29,113 bases of DNA from Fragilaria crotonensis (taxonomy: Eukaryota; Bacillariophyta; Fragilariophyceae; Fragilariales; Fragilariaceae), in the NCBI GenBank assembly GCA_022925895.1, contig JAKSYS010000737.1, forward strand, positions 1 through 29,113, in the 5' to 3' direction. The position numbers and the translations under genes were made by a program. This document shows, one piece after another, positions 11,340 through 20,469 of this stretch. Every line of letters starts with the position of its first letter. Position 1 is the stretch's first letter. A model generated the notes under the pieces. It was not told the origin of the DNA. It did no database searches and saw only the letters and a list, made by a program, of their open reading frames with translations.

Positions 11340-12279
11340 TCAATTGACTTCCAGAAGTAGGATTGCTTCAAACACAGTTGGAGATGTCACTTTCCGTGTG
11401 TCAGTCAAAATGTCCTTAGCAGATGAAAACAATCTTTTGCAGCTCACTGAGGTGCCAGTCACTTTATCAAGATTGATGTACTTGCTTGCTATTGTATCTT
11501 TGCCTGTCTTCTGCTCTTTGCTTGGTCTTGAATCTTTTGTAGATAAGTGAGATTGCCATGAGTTTTAAGTGGAACAGCAATGACTACTGTAAAGCTCCCA
11601 GTGGATGTATCATGAGCCATTGCTGGACAAATCAATCCTTGAACACAGTGTCATTGACACCTGATGTTTGTGTCCTTTTTACCATACGTGCCAAGTATCG
11701 TCAACAAATGATGATGATGGTGCTGGCTACCATCACCATGATGTCTTCATTAAGAAATTTAGCCATAAGACGTTTTGGGTTGCAACTTCAATGTCCACCA
11801 TGGCAGCATATGCTGCTGACATAAGTATATAATGTTGAATGATGCCTTCGGTCCATCCGTCAAATACTATCATGATTGAGCATTTGTCAGGTAGCCGGTG
11901 CATGATGCAGGTCTCCACCTCCTTCGACAGAGCAAGAATATTTCTGCAAAGCAACTTTGATGTCATTGGCTTATATGATCTCACACCCTCATATGTTAGA
12001 GGGTCATCAACATTGGAGAGGGTTGGTTAAGCATTACAACCCACGCAGTCAATTGGAACACTTCCTTCTCAGTCTTGTTGACATGAACAAATTAAGGATG
12101 AGATGCATCCTTCCTTGTTCAATGCAAACTCGTTTGTCACCCCCCCTGCTCTTCAGTTTCTGTGTCTTACCAACACACCATTTGTTGCAGTCCCATTTGC
12201 TAGAACTCCTTTTGCCATCGTCATTTGGAATGAAGGGAGCGAAGTAAAAGGAATAGAGATGACTCAAAGTTGAAAACAC
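11340..12279 (-). pseudogene. hAT-superfamily transposase relic with internal deletion
   Basis: Three blocks occur in transposase order on the minus strand. At 12279-12049 is a W-x-C...LKSRGG...H segment resembling a degraded BED zinc finger. At 11984-11745 is the catalytic-domain start, with MHRLPDKCSIMIVFDGWTEG, the DGW block typical of hAT elements. At 11480-11340 is the C-terminal dimerisation domain: YINLDKVTGTSVSCKRLFSS, then AKDILTDTRK and PTVFEAILLLEVN before a TGA. The sequence between 11745 and 11480 is far too short to hold the missing RNase H-like core and is riddled with stops, so the middle has been lost. This is a dead copy. The hAT assignment rests mainly on the DGW block and the C-terminal RLFS-AK--LTD-R pattern. 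I did not identify terminal inverted repeats or the 8 bp target duplication. Confidence 0.7.
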
Positions 12280-12913
12280 TTAGTTAGCCGAGGGCCTTTG
12301 CAGTAGTATCCTTCTGGAGGTTGCAGTAGTTGGTTTAGTAACTAACACGGTTTCAGTATTTAGTTTAGTCACTAGACTGGTTCAGTAGCTAGTTAGTTAT
12401 TCAGCAACTGCTGGGATTTTTGTCATGGTCAGTTTTACTGTGTTTAACTAACTGCAGTAAACCAGAGGTACAGAAGCGTGTCAGCACCAACCACTGCATG
12501 TGAGCATACAAAGGAAACCAACCGCAGTGCCGACAGTGCTTCAACATCTTGTGTAGCTCATATTCTAGCTTATCTTCCAGTTGGATGTCAAGAATGCACC
12601 CCTATGTTTGCTCTGGTACCACTGCACACAATGGGAGAGTGTGTCAGTGCATCCTTCGCCAATTGATACAATTGAGTACTAGCTGCTATATATATATTAA
12701 CCCTAATCATTGGGTTATGCACCGCCGCTGAACTTTTGTCAAGATCTACACTTACTAGTACAGTACAGCAGCACAATACACTAGCCTTCGTTGGGTATCT
12801 ATCGCACCATCGCACCTCTGCTGTTAAAACCATCTTCTGGCTGGCCTGACCAAACTACGATTGTATAGCGAAATTGGAGTGTGAACACTGCTCCTCCCAA
12901 AACTTCTAAAAGA
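12280..12913. other. Non-coding flank left of the copia element
   Basis: No gene seen. 12310-12450 is unusual for repeated GTTTAGT, AGTAACTA, AGCTAGTTAGT and TTTAACTAACTGCAG motifs that resemble short degenerate direct and inverted repeats. The last four bases (AAGA, 12910-12913) are one copy of the copia target-site duplication. Confidence 0.5.
12910..12913. repeat. Target-site duplication, left copy (AAGA)
   Basis: AAGA immediately precedes the left LTR and recurs immediately after the right LTR at 20079-20082. If the terminal A of the LTR is counted as host sequence the match becomes AAAGA, the 5 bp size usual for copia elements. Both readings fit. Confidence 0.65.
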
Positions 12914-13067
12914 TGAATAAAACCTACCGTTACTACTGGAAATCCATCATTGTGGGGCAGCATGGCATTAGTGATTAGGATAGAACAAGATTATAAACTA
13001 AGTCCGGAGAAACCCCACTTGGTCTGGCCGTAGCCCAATATGACGCAGACACAGTAGAATTCGTTCA
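12914..13067 (-). repeat. 3' LTR (154 bp)
   Basis: Begins TGAATAAAACC and ends GAATTCGTTCA on the plus strand, so the element's own strand also has TG...CA ends. It is identical to the LTR at 19924-20078 except for one missing A (AAACCCC against AAAACCCC). An LTR of about 154 bp is short but within the range for copia elements. Confidence 0.95.
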
Positions 13068-13080
13068 GTCCCCGCGAGCA
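13068..13080 (-). other. Candidate polypurine tract
   Basis: On the element's strand the bases just before the 3' LTR read GCTCGCGGGGAC. The only purine-rich part is GCGGGGA, so this is a short, weak polypurine tract. It is assigned mainly by its position, where plus-strand priming must occur. Confidence 0.35.
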
Positions 13081-13257
13081 AAATACCGATCCATCGGTGA
13101 TTCGCTCGTCCCCGGATTCGTACTCCTCACAAAACACCAAATATCACGTAACACCAGAGGCCGTTCGGACATCCATTACCGAATAGTATTAGCCCATCCA
13201 CACCTACGCTCGTAGGCCAAGGCCAGCCACCTGCTTCGCAGGCCAAAAGCCATCCCA

Positions 13258-13610
13258 TTACCATAGGATGCGTTGCGATAAATCCCGAAGTTTCGGTCCT
13301 GCCAAGAGCTTCGTAAAGATATCTGCCAGGTTCGTCTCACCATCTTCTTTAGCAATTCGCACAGTCCCCGCAGCTTGAGCCTCACGAGTCCGATGATATG
13401 CAATCGCCTGATGTTTCTTTTTCAAGGTTGACTCCGGCCTGGTAGAATTCTTGACGACCGCTTCATTATCACAGAAAACATTGCACGGATCCTCAACCGG
13501 AACACCCATCATCCTTAACTTGTACCGCAACCCTTCAATTAACTCAACCGCAATCTTCATGGCGATGAACTCCGAGCCAAACGTGGAGGATTCCACCGTG
13601 TTCTGCCGCT
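13258..13610 (-). pseudogene. pol 3' part: RNase H C-terminal portion
   Basis: After a frameshift at 13610-13611 the frame reads KRQNTVESSTFGSEFIAMKI, then CNVFCDNEAVV and ETNLADIFTK, and ends with TAA at 13258-13260. These supply the SEF glutamate and CDN aspartate of copia RNase H; the first catalytic aspartate (DADHAG) lies upstream in the RT frame. The protein ends 190 bp before the 3' LTR. An AA where AAA is expected would explain the shift: one extra A turns SSGRTR into the usual S-KRQ. Confidence 0.8.
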
Positions 13611-15171
13611 TGAGTACCAAATGATTGGCGCACGATTGATATAAAGGATCACACCAGTATGCGACCGACGCGTCAACTGACAACCTGCATGATCAGCGTC
13701 GACAAAACAAGTCATCATAACTGGCTTCCCTCGCGGTTCAGGCATGTTCTCCGGTATCGCTTCCTTCGCATCAGGGTAGTACTTCGACCAATCCTGTGTG
13801 GCAAACCGTCGCGGGTCGTAGCTCGGCTCTGTGTCATCAAACACCATCGTTGATCGGTCATACTGTTTCAGATATGCAAAGACATGGAACAACTGCTGAA
13901 GATGGCCCTCCCTGGCAGACACAAGATATCGTGACATCAGAGAAACCGGCATCAGGATGTCCACTCGCCCAAGTTCACAGATCCACCTTAAGACGCCGAC
14001 CAACCCTTGGTAGTAATTGAGCCGCTGTGCATCCAACTCCGCCGTCTGATCCAACTCTGGTCGATACCCCTGACTTAATGGAGTCGTGGTGCGTTTCGGC
14101 AACCCCAACCCCACGTTCTCCAACTCTGTCTCAACATCCTTGACAGCCCTCGCCACATACTTGGATGAAGACATGGCCCACCTGATCTTTCCCGGCTCGT
14201 CCGACTCGGGAATCTTGAACTGCTTGATCTCAGCCCCAAGATATACGTCAGGCGCCTTCACGCTCCCATCCTTTAGCTTGTAAACCTTCGACAAAGCGTC
14301 CATCACATTCTTCGGATTAGTATCGAGGCAGAGGATGTCATCAACGTACGCCAGAACATAGCTGTAGAACTTGGTTCCATCGGCCTTCGTCGCGGCCTTC
14401 ATCCACACGTCCGGGTCCGCCTTACAACTCTTGTAGCCCATATCCCGCAGCGACGCAGCAAGGTGGTCCCTGAATCGTGCTCCCGACGACTTCATTCCAT
14501 AAAGTGCACGCACTATCTTCGCTGGTCGTCCTCTCAAATCGGGTGGGAACTCCAACCCAGCAACGACATATAACCTCTCCTCAGTCGGCGCCGAGAGATA
14601 GGCATTCTGGATGTCGGCCGCCAAGATATCGAGCCCATTCAAAGCCGCAAGAGTGAAAGCGATACGAACGCTGTCGCGTGAGACGACACTCGAGAAGGTC
14701 ATTTCCTTCGGCACATCATGCTTTGCGCCATTCAGGACCAATCGCGCCTTCCTCGTCAGATCAAACTTGATGTCGAATATCATGTGACATGTCGCTTTTG
14801 CAAATCCAACCGGCGGGTTTGGGTCGTCGCTGAACTCAAATGCAATCATCACATTTCTCATCTCCTTTTCAATGGCATCACGCCAAAAGGTAGTCCCCGT
14901 TCTGCGATCAATCGCAAGCGCCTCGGCCACAGTCTTCGGCAGTTCCACGCCATACTTGTGCGACCTCAGCCAATACTTGGTGGACTTTACCTTCTTGATT
15001 ACACGATCCCGGCGGCGTAGCACATCGCGAACCCACCAAGCAAATGCAGGTTCCTCTGCGATCTTGTTGGCAACCGCATACTCCGCCACCTCAACGGGGT
15101 TCGCTTCTTTCAAGTCCTTTAACGGAATCCAATCCGAAGTACCATCCTTCCAAGAGACCAAGAGTTTCCAA
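13611..15171 (-). CDS. pol: reverse transcriptase and start of RNase H
   Basis: A single long open frame carries the copia RT domain (RVT_2). Counting from the ATG at 15161, an SWKDG...WIPLKDLKEA lead-in precedes the palm (FWRDAIEKEM at about 92). The first catalytic Asp lies in LAADIQNAYLSAPTEE (D183). ALYGMKSSGARF follows at about 219, and the catalytic YVDD at 272-275. RNase H begins near the frame's end with CFVDADHAGCQLTRRSHTG. The sense frame really starts upstream: GWKLLVSWKDG follows a G run at 15172-15176 with one G too many relative to the preceding linker frame. All RT motifs look intact, so this domain was active recently. Confidence 0.93.
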
Positions 15172-15635
15172 CCCCCTCGTCGTCAGCTTGGGACGACGCT
15201 GCCCATGACGGTTCTCAATGAAACCGTCGTCCTTTGACAGGGCCGATCCATCTTTCTTGTGGTCGGTGATCTCTTGCAAAATGGCAAAGTGGCGACCCTC
15301 GTCGTCCACCTGTGAATACAAGTTTTCGGCAATCACATTCGCGGCATACGTCGCAGTCGATCCGTCCGGAAACTCAACCTGGTACTCCCGGGTGTCCAAG
15401 ATAGGATTCGAGTGCCGCATGCCAAGTGGATTACCGTCTCTTCCGTGCATCCGACCAATGACCTTTGCGCGTACCACGTCTTCGCCACGTGGCAGAAGCA
15501 CGCTTGCCGAGATGTATTCGTCCATCGACTCAGGCGTGTAGTCGTCTGCATCCTTCCTGGTTGACTCAGGTTCGAGGGGTTCGAGATCGTCATCCGCATC
15601 CCGTTCCGCCTCCTGAACTTCTTCGATCGAGGGGG
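15172..15635 (-). pseudogene. pol: integrase-RT linker region
   Basis: This reading frame (inside the longer open frame 15729-15091) continues the integrase C-terminus: an acidic stretch (EVQEAERDADDDLEPLEP), then RGEDVVRAKVIGRMHGRDGN and a DTREYQVEFPDG-T-TYAANVIAENL block. The latter is a chromatin- or strand-binding-like segment typical of the region between integrase and RT in CoDi-type elements. It is out of frame with the integrase at a C run (15631-15635 on the plus strand as G5) and with the RT at 15172-15176. A single base change in each run would make pol continuous. Confidence 0.8.
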
Positions 15636-16974
15636 AACAACCCGTCGAAGTCGTCGTCAACCTCTGATTGGCGCTTACTGTCGCCGATCTTGTCTTGCAC
15701 CTCTTCGTCGAAGCGTTCCTTTGCCTCAATCGTGTGCTGCATCCGCTCGATCTCGTCCCCGATCAGAAAGACCGTTGACCTTGCGATCGGACGGCAGGAG
15801 ATTGGCAATACCCAATGGCAGTTGCCGCTCCCAATCCCTCTTGCCGGTCCCAACCAACGACCAAGCTTCACCTCTCCGTCATGATCCATGTAATGTACCC
15901 ATTGGTACCAACTGAACTGGACGTACATCGAGATGTCGGGCGTGTCACCATCCACCCTTTCCGCCGGAACACGACCATTCAGAACCGGCGTATCGTGCGC
16001 CGTCAGTCGCCTTGTTCCGGCATACCATTCGCCGCAGAAGCACCAAGTTCGCTTTGGTGATCCTTCGGCTTGCATGAACCGACGAATTCCACGCTTGATA
16101 GCACGAATGGAACTCTCCGCCTTGTTTTGCCACGGGCTATACGGCTCCGTCAGAGTTTGGCGGATCTGGTAGTCGCGGACGACGTCCTGCCAGTGCCTAG
16201 TTCTCTGCTCCAAGGCGCCATCCGAAATCAGCCAACCCGGTACCCCAGACTCTTGGATGAAACCGAGAAGTCCCCGGGAGGCGTCCGCCTTCGTCTTCAA
16301 AGGGTAGAACTCGTCGTACCCGTACCCATCTGTGAAGACCTGGGCACAAGTGTATCCACGCAATGACGTCGTCGGAGAAAACATCGTATCGGTGTAGAAT
16401 TTCCCCGACAACCTTGGATAACGTATCGCCTGCTGCCTCGTCTTGAATCGCCGCGACACTGGATGCACGTACTTCCTTACTCCGACTTGCGTCGTAACCT
16501 CCAGCGTTCGCTTTGCAGTCTCCAATCCCAATCCCCAACGTTTCGCCAGGACCTCCTTCGTGATAACGGAATCAGGTGACGACGTCGCCACTGCATAGAG
16601 CTCGTGTTCCAAACCAATCATGCAGATCCCATCTCCTCTCAAGTCACCGCCTGAGACTTGCACCATTTCTTCGAGTCGCTCCGCTAGTAATCCATCGTCT
16701 GCACTTGCGACAGCCAAAATTTCCCTCGGAGTCATCAAACTCATCACTTCGTGCAGGTTTCCCCGCGTTCCTGTCCCCGAAAGCTGCATCGTGGTGCTGA
16801 CCATAGAAACGTTGAAGTCGGTTCGCTCGCGGAGTTGGGTCTCAGCCTGACGAAAGTGTGGTGATCTAGGATCCCACGCCGCATCAGACGTCATTTCCAG
16901 CCGCGTACAGTTGGCGATCTCATCGTCAGTTGGTCTTCTCGAAGTAAAATACGAGACCACGCCCTCCATCTCCA
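15636..16974 (-). CDS. pol: integrase
   Basis: The DDE core is complete. Counting from the ATG at 16969, the catalytic residues are D194 in GKFYTDTMF, D250 in WLISDGALEQ and E285 in SPWQNKAESSIRAIKRGIRR, with the last two 35 residues apart. The N-terminal region has LAKRWGLGLETAKRTL but no obvious HHCC zinc-binding motif, which canonical copia integrases carry. After the core comes a DTPDISMYVQFSWYQWVHYM block and a chromo-like C-terminal stretch. The frame loses sense at 15631-15635 and is offset from the protease at 16975-16977. Confidence 0.92.
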
Positions 16975-17397
16975 GGGAATCCTCAGCTTCGAATCCGGGA
17001 AGGATATATCGTGAGGTGAGTCAGCATCAAATTGCTGAGGAGTATCACAAACAGAAAGCCCAAAAGCTCTTAGTTGATTGGGACAAAGGAGTGAAACAGG
17101 TAACCGTTCTCCTAAGAATAAACATTCGTTGAAGATCAACAAATATGTCTCCCCATCGGTCGGGCAATCATACGCCGTTGCCGCCGACACAATGGGGATC
17201 CCTTTCAAAGCATTATACTCTGAGGTGAATGGAGTTACACTAACTGTTTGACCAGTATCCTCCAACACCACCATGTTGCACCCCGCAACACAGGTATCCG
17301 CATGCGAGTCCATCTCGGACCTGTCCACACATGCTCCGCTTGACATGGCCTTGATCACGCGCTCAGCGGTGCTAGCGGTGACCATTAGGACCTTGCG
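16975..17397 (-). CDS. pol: aspartic protease region
   Basis: This lies in the same frame as gag, directly after gag's UGA. The active-site motif is SEMDSHADTCVAGC, where the canonical copia DSGA is replaced by DSHADT, the form I associate with diatom and other stramenopile copia elements. A second conserved block (LLCPNQLRAFGLSV) matches the ALCPNQ-type block near the protease end. The frame continues to 16891, but sense is lost at a C run (16975-16977): the true continuation, LEMEGVVSYFTSRR, is in the next frame. One missing C explains the shift. Confidence 0.85.
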
Positions 17398-18803
17398 TCA
17401 GTCCGAGTTGGCGTTTCCGCCAGCTCGGTTACCACTCCCACCAGAATGGGCTCTCCTCCCAAACTGGTCGCCTGCGTTCGCGGACGCTGACGTTGGAGTC
17501 GGGGCATTACCGTCCCCGTTTCCGTCCCCGGAATCAACCCCAGAGACAGAAGCTTGGCGTTCCTTCTTGGCTTTCTTCTTCCCTTTGCCGCCGGCTTCCT
17601 TGCGTGCCTTAACGACCGCAGCCCGCTCGGCATCAGACATAGCCCACCACTCCTCATTGGAGTAACCTTTGGTGTTTGCTTGCTTCTTGCCACCCTTGCG
17701 TTTGGTTCCCTTGCCACCCGACGACTTGGAACCTGCGCCGGTCGACGCGGAGCTCACGCTCCTTGCCGCACTCCCAGCATCCTTGTAGGCCCGCGTCGTC
17801 GTCGCTAGCGTCGAAAGATACTGCTGACAGCTTTCAAACGACTTGAGCTTCTCGGGCTCACCAAAGCAATGCGTCACACCCATCTGCAGAGTCGGATCCT
17901 TGATGTTCGCCAAGAAATCCTGAACCTTCTTCGTCTCGGGAACGGCCTCACCCACCAGCTCCAGTTCAGCGTGAGCTTCCTGGTGAGCTTGGACATAATG
18001 CTGAAACGTCCAATTGCGTCGATGTCCAGTAAACTGGGACGCACCGAGCTTCGCATAAGCCTTCGCCTTGATAGTCATGTTAGCGCTCTCGCCTTCACAC
18101 TGCTTCCTGAGAGCGAGAACTGCGCCGCGACCATCCTTCTTGGCGTCAAAGTGCTTGATAAAGGTCCAACCAGGTCCGTCCGAGATATAACTCTTGAACT
18201 CTGCATAGTATCGCTTGTTGTCGATGGCGTAATGTTGGCCTTCGAGCACGGTATTGTTGACCAAATGGTCGTCCAAATCATCGTACTCGACGTCCCGCAC
18301 TTCGTTCGTCACCTCCGTGTGCGCTCGATGAATGTAGGACAACGGGCATCTCGCCTCAGCTCGGAAGTGGTAGATGTAATTGTCCCATGACTCCCACCAC
18401 TTAACCCACAAGCTGAGGTTCTTGAGCACCTCCGGCTTCCTTGGAGTCATGGCATCCATGCCATCCAGCAACTTCTTCTCCTCCTGCATCCTATCCACCG
18501 CCTCCTCTGCCTTGGCCCTCGAGAAATCCTCCGAGTTCGCCTCGAGTCCACATCGAATCTGCGACGCAGTCCAATGGCGAAAACCTTTAAGGAGGTTAAC
18601 GCTGACAAAGGAAAGTTAACTCCTTGGCGTGGGTTGTTCCTTGCAACCTGCCTCGTCATATCGGAGAGACTGTCTTCAGAGACGGTCAGAAGCGTCAACG
18701 GGGAAGTAAATCCCTGCGCAACGATCGCCTCTGCGGTGACCCTGTTGAAACCGATGTAAACGAGTGCCTCGGTGAACTCCTCGGACTGCTCGTCGTCGTC
18801 CAT
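17398..18803 (-). pseudogene. gag, one frameshift, ends at UGA in frame with pol
   Basis: The start is taken at 18803 because ATG sits in an ideal ACCATGG context and opens MDDDEQSEEFTEALVYIGFN, a SAM-like N-terminus that I recall from CoDi gags. Sense shifts frame at an AAA run (18586-18588): SALTSLK continues as GFRHWTASQIRCGLEANSED in the frame of 18498-17398. That frame has the capsid-like helical region (WTFIKHFDAKKDGRGAVLAL, QDFLANIKDP). A Lys/Gly-rich basic tail follows, with GYSNEEWWAMSDAERAAVV and no CCHC zinc knuckle. Total length is about 468 residues. Gag would form the particle and bind RNA, here presumably through the basic KGTKRKGGKK tail. It ends with a TGA at 17400-17398, and the protease continues in the same frame. 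Confidence 0.85.
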
Positions 18804-19923
18804 GGTCGAAGATGTTGGAATGTTGGGAAAAGTGCCTTCTTGAGTTGTTTTATTGGAGATATTGTGATATTTCCACAAACAAACTCGTCGCCAATTGTTT
18901 GGGATCATCCGCGAGTTTTATACGTAGCATTTACGTAGGTCATAGTATGTCAGGACATTCCTGGAGTTTCTCAGTGCATTTCATGCATCGCCGTGCGTTT
19001 GTACCGGCCCCACACGTAGATGCGTTTCACATTCGCGTCATCGTGCGTGCGTTACGCATGATTGGCGTGTGTAACGCTGCCACATGTGCCATTCGACTCA
19101 TTCGACTGCACAGAATAAAAACTCAGTATTGCCCTAACCGCTCGCTAACGACCATCCTCGGGACTTGATTCCTTAAGTAAAATCCGTAACGTTAAAAATC
19201 ACTTAGAAAACGTCCGACGCAGCACTTTACTTAGACATTAATTGTCCGTGCCACTTAGCCTGCGCTGCATGACCTCCCGGCAACCCCTCCAGGTTAGCTA
19301 GGGCTATGCAGTCACCAGTCCAATTCCCCCCAAGGTTCTAAAGAGCTTTCCAATCTTGTTCCTTCAAGACTTAGGCTGCAATTTGGAACCCTGGTCGTGG
19401 CCACGATCGGAATCATGACCCCAGGCGATTCCTCTCGAATCTTCGAGGGAACGGATGACCGCAGCGTAGCTGTGATCGCCGTTTCGCCCAACCATGTCCT
19501 TTCTGACCTCCCTGGCCTCATGGTGTCCGGCTATTCCTTTGCCGCTCGGTGTCCCTTTCGCGGCATCATCTGCCGTCGCAGACGCCACTTCCCAGGCTGA
19601 ACTGGGCACTTCCGCTCCTGGAAACGGTCGTCATGATGAACATGACCGATCCAATCGTCGACAAAACCGTTCGTCAGCACGACGGTTATGGTCTGCACGA
19701 TTACGTCGGGAGAGCTACTCCCGCTACCGTTTTGCGAACGATCCTTCGCTGCTAATCGGGTAGTGTGAAGTTGAGATCACCGGTCCGACGACTGTACTTT
19801 GTCGTCCCGCCTTCACAGTTGAACTACAACGCGCTCGTTTGCAAGGACGAATGTTCTGTTCCCTCCAGATCATTCACGCCAGTCCTTTTGCGTGCCAACA
19901 CGTGAGTGCTGGGTCTGATAAAC
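18804..19923 (-). other. Long 5' leader between 5' LTR and gag
   Basis: About 1.1 kb separates the 5' LTR from gag. No coding motif is visible. Minus-strand frames at 19609-19364 and 18908 (upstream-extended gag) are short and lack recognisable content. Such a length leaves room for packaging signals, structured RNA or upstream short frames, but none can be shown from sequence alone. Confidence 0.7.
19900..19923 (-). other. Candidate primer-binding site
   Basis: On the element's strand, the bases just after the 5' LTR read GTTTATCAGACCCAGCACTC. TATCAGA followed by CC resembles the TATCAGAGC core of initiator-tRNA primer sites in many copia elements, but the expected TGG start is absent. An internal (half-tRNA) primer as in Drosophila copia is possible. 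Assigned mainly by position. Confidence 0.4.
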
Positions 19924-20078
19924 TGAATAAAACCTACCGTTACTACTGGAAATCCATCATTGTGGGGCAGCATGGCATTAGTGATTAGGATAGAACAAGA
20001 TTATAAACTAAGTCCGGAGAAAACCCCACTTGGTCTGGCCGTAGCCCAATATGACGCAGACACAGTAGAATTCGTTCA
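19924..20078 (-). repeat. 5' LTR (155 bp)
   Basis: Matches 12914-13067 base for base apart from one additional A. For this minus-strand element it is the 5' LTR and should contain the promoter. On the element's strand it holds CTGCGTCATATTGG near its start (TGACG-type bZIP/CRE-like core) and TTTATAATCT in the middle. Confidence 0.95.
20000..20008 (-). promoter_or_regulatory. Candidate TATA element in the 5' LTR
   Basis: The element's strand reads TAGTTTATAATCTTG here. TTTATAAT is a TATA-like box about 70 bp into the LTR, leaving about 75 bp of LTR downstream for the transcript start and R region. The TGCGTCA core about 50 bp upstream is a plausible activator site. This is inferred from motif and position only. 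Confidence 0.35.
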
Positions 20079-20082
20079 AAGA
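20079..20082. repeat. Target-site duplication, right copy (AAGA)
   Basis: AAGA follows the right LTR and equals the four bases before the left LTR. Confidence 0.65.
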
Positions 20083-20469
20083 ACCCAACATACCACAGCA
20101 AGTGCATTCTTGCCGGTCTTGACGCACAATTGCAAGGTGGTGATTGTTTGGCTGTGGTTTTTGGTCTCACTGCATTACATCCCTCTCTACTAATGGGTCA
20201 TCAATGACAGATTCTATATGTCATTGATAAATGCTGTAGGCCGGGCACATACAATTACCCACCATGCTCTTACAACAATATGATTGTTTCCGTCTTTGGT
20301 GACCCTATGAGCAAAACAAGTGTTGTGGGTAACGTCTTGTTAGCAGCTTCAACTATGTTCCATTCCACGAACCAGGAGCAGAATAGAATGAAGGCGCGGT
20401 TTCAACTCCACCACAGATTAATGCTTCTAACAAGAGCCAAGAAACTTGCCTCTTCTTCTTCCACTCACC
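20083..20469. other. Flank between young and old copia elements
   Basis: No gene recognised. A plus-strand frame at 20280-20477 (ending RAKKLASSSSTHPY) may belong to the linker of the degraded copia that follows, but it has no diagnostic motif. Confidence 0.4.

Larger units (their letters stand above)
12914..20078 (-). mobile_element. Full-length young Ty1/copia LTR retrotransposon (CoDi-like)
   Basis: A 7165 bp element on the minus strand with LTRs at both ends, a short target duplication and the copia domain order gag, protease, integrase, reverse transcriptase, RNase H. Integrase before RT places it in Ty1/copia. The DSHADTC protease, SPWQNKAE integrase and YVDD RT motifs, and a gag with a WW-MSDAE segment in place of a zinc knuckle, match diatom CoDi-type elements. 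The two LTRs differ by one base in an A run, so insertion was recent. All coding domains are present, but reading is interrupted by one UGA and five single-base homopolymer frameshifts. It has landed in a region already full of older transposon debris. Confidence 0.93.

Noticed and set aside
17398-17400. UGA read as selenocysteine or as a reassigned codon
   Set aside because: Nothing suggests a selenoprotein here. eEF3 in the same window uses no internal UGA, so code reassignment is not supported; readthrough or mutation is simpler.
17869-18390. 173-codon plus-strand frame
   Set aside because: Antisense to gag, which has family-consistent content; no independent support.
13610-18588. Programmed ribosomal frameshifting at the five frame changes
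   Set aside because: Five separate sites within gag and pol domains, in both directions and without a shared slippery heptamer, do not fit a programmed signal. Homopolymer indels fit all five.
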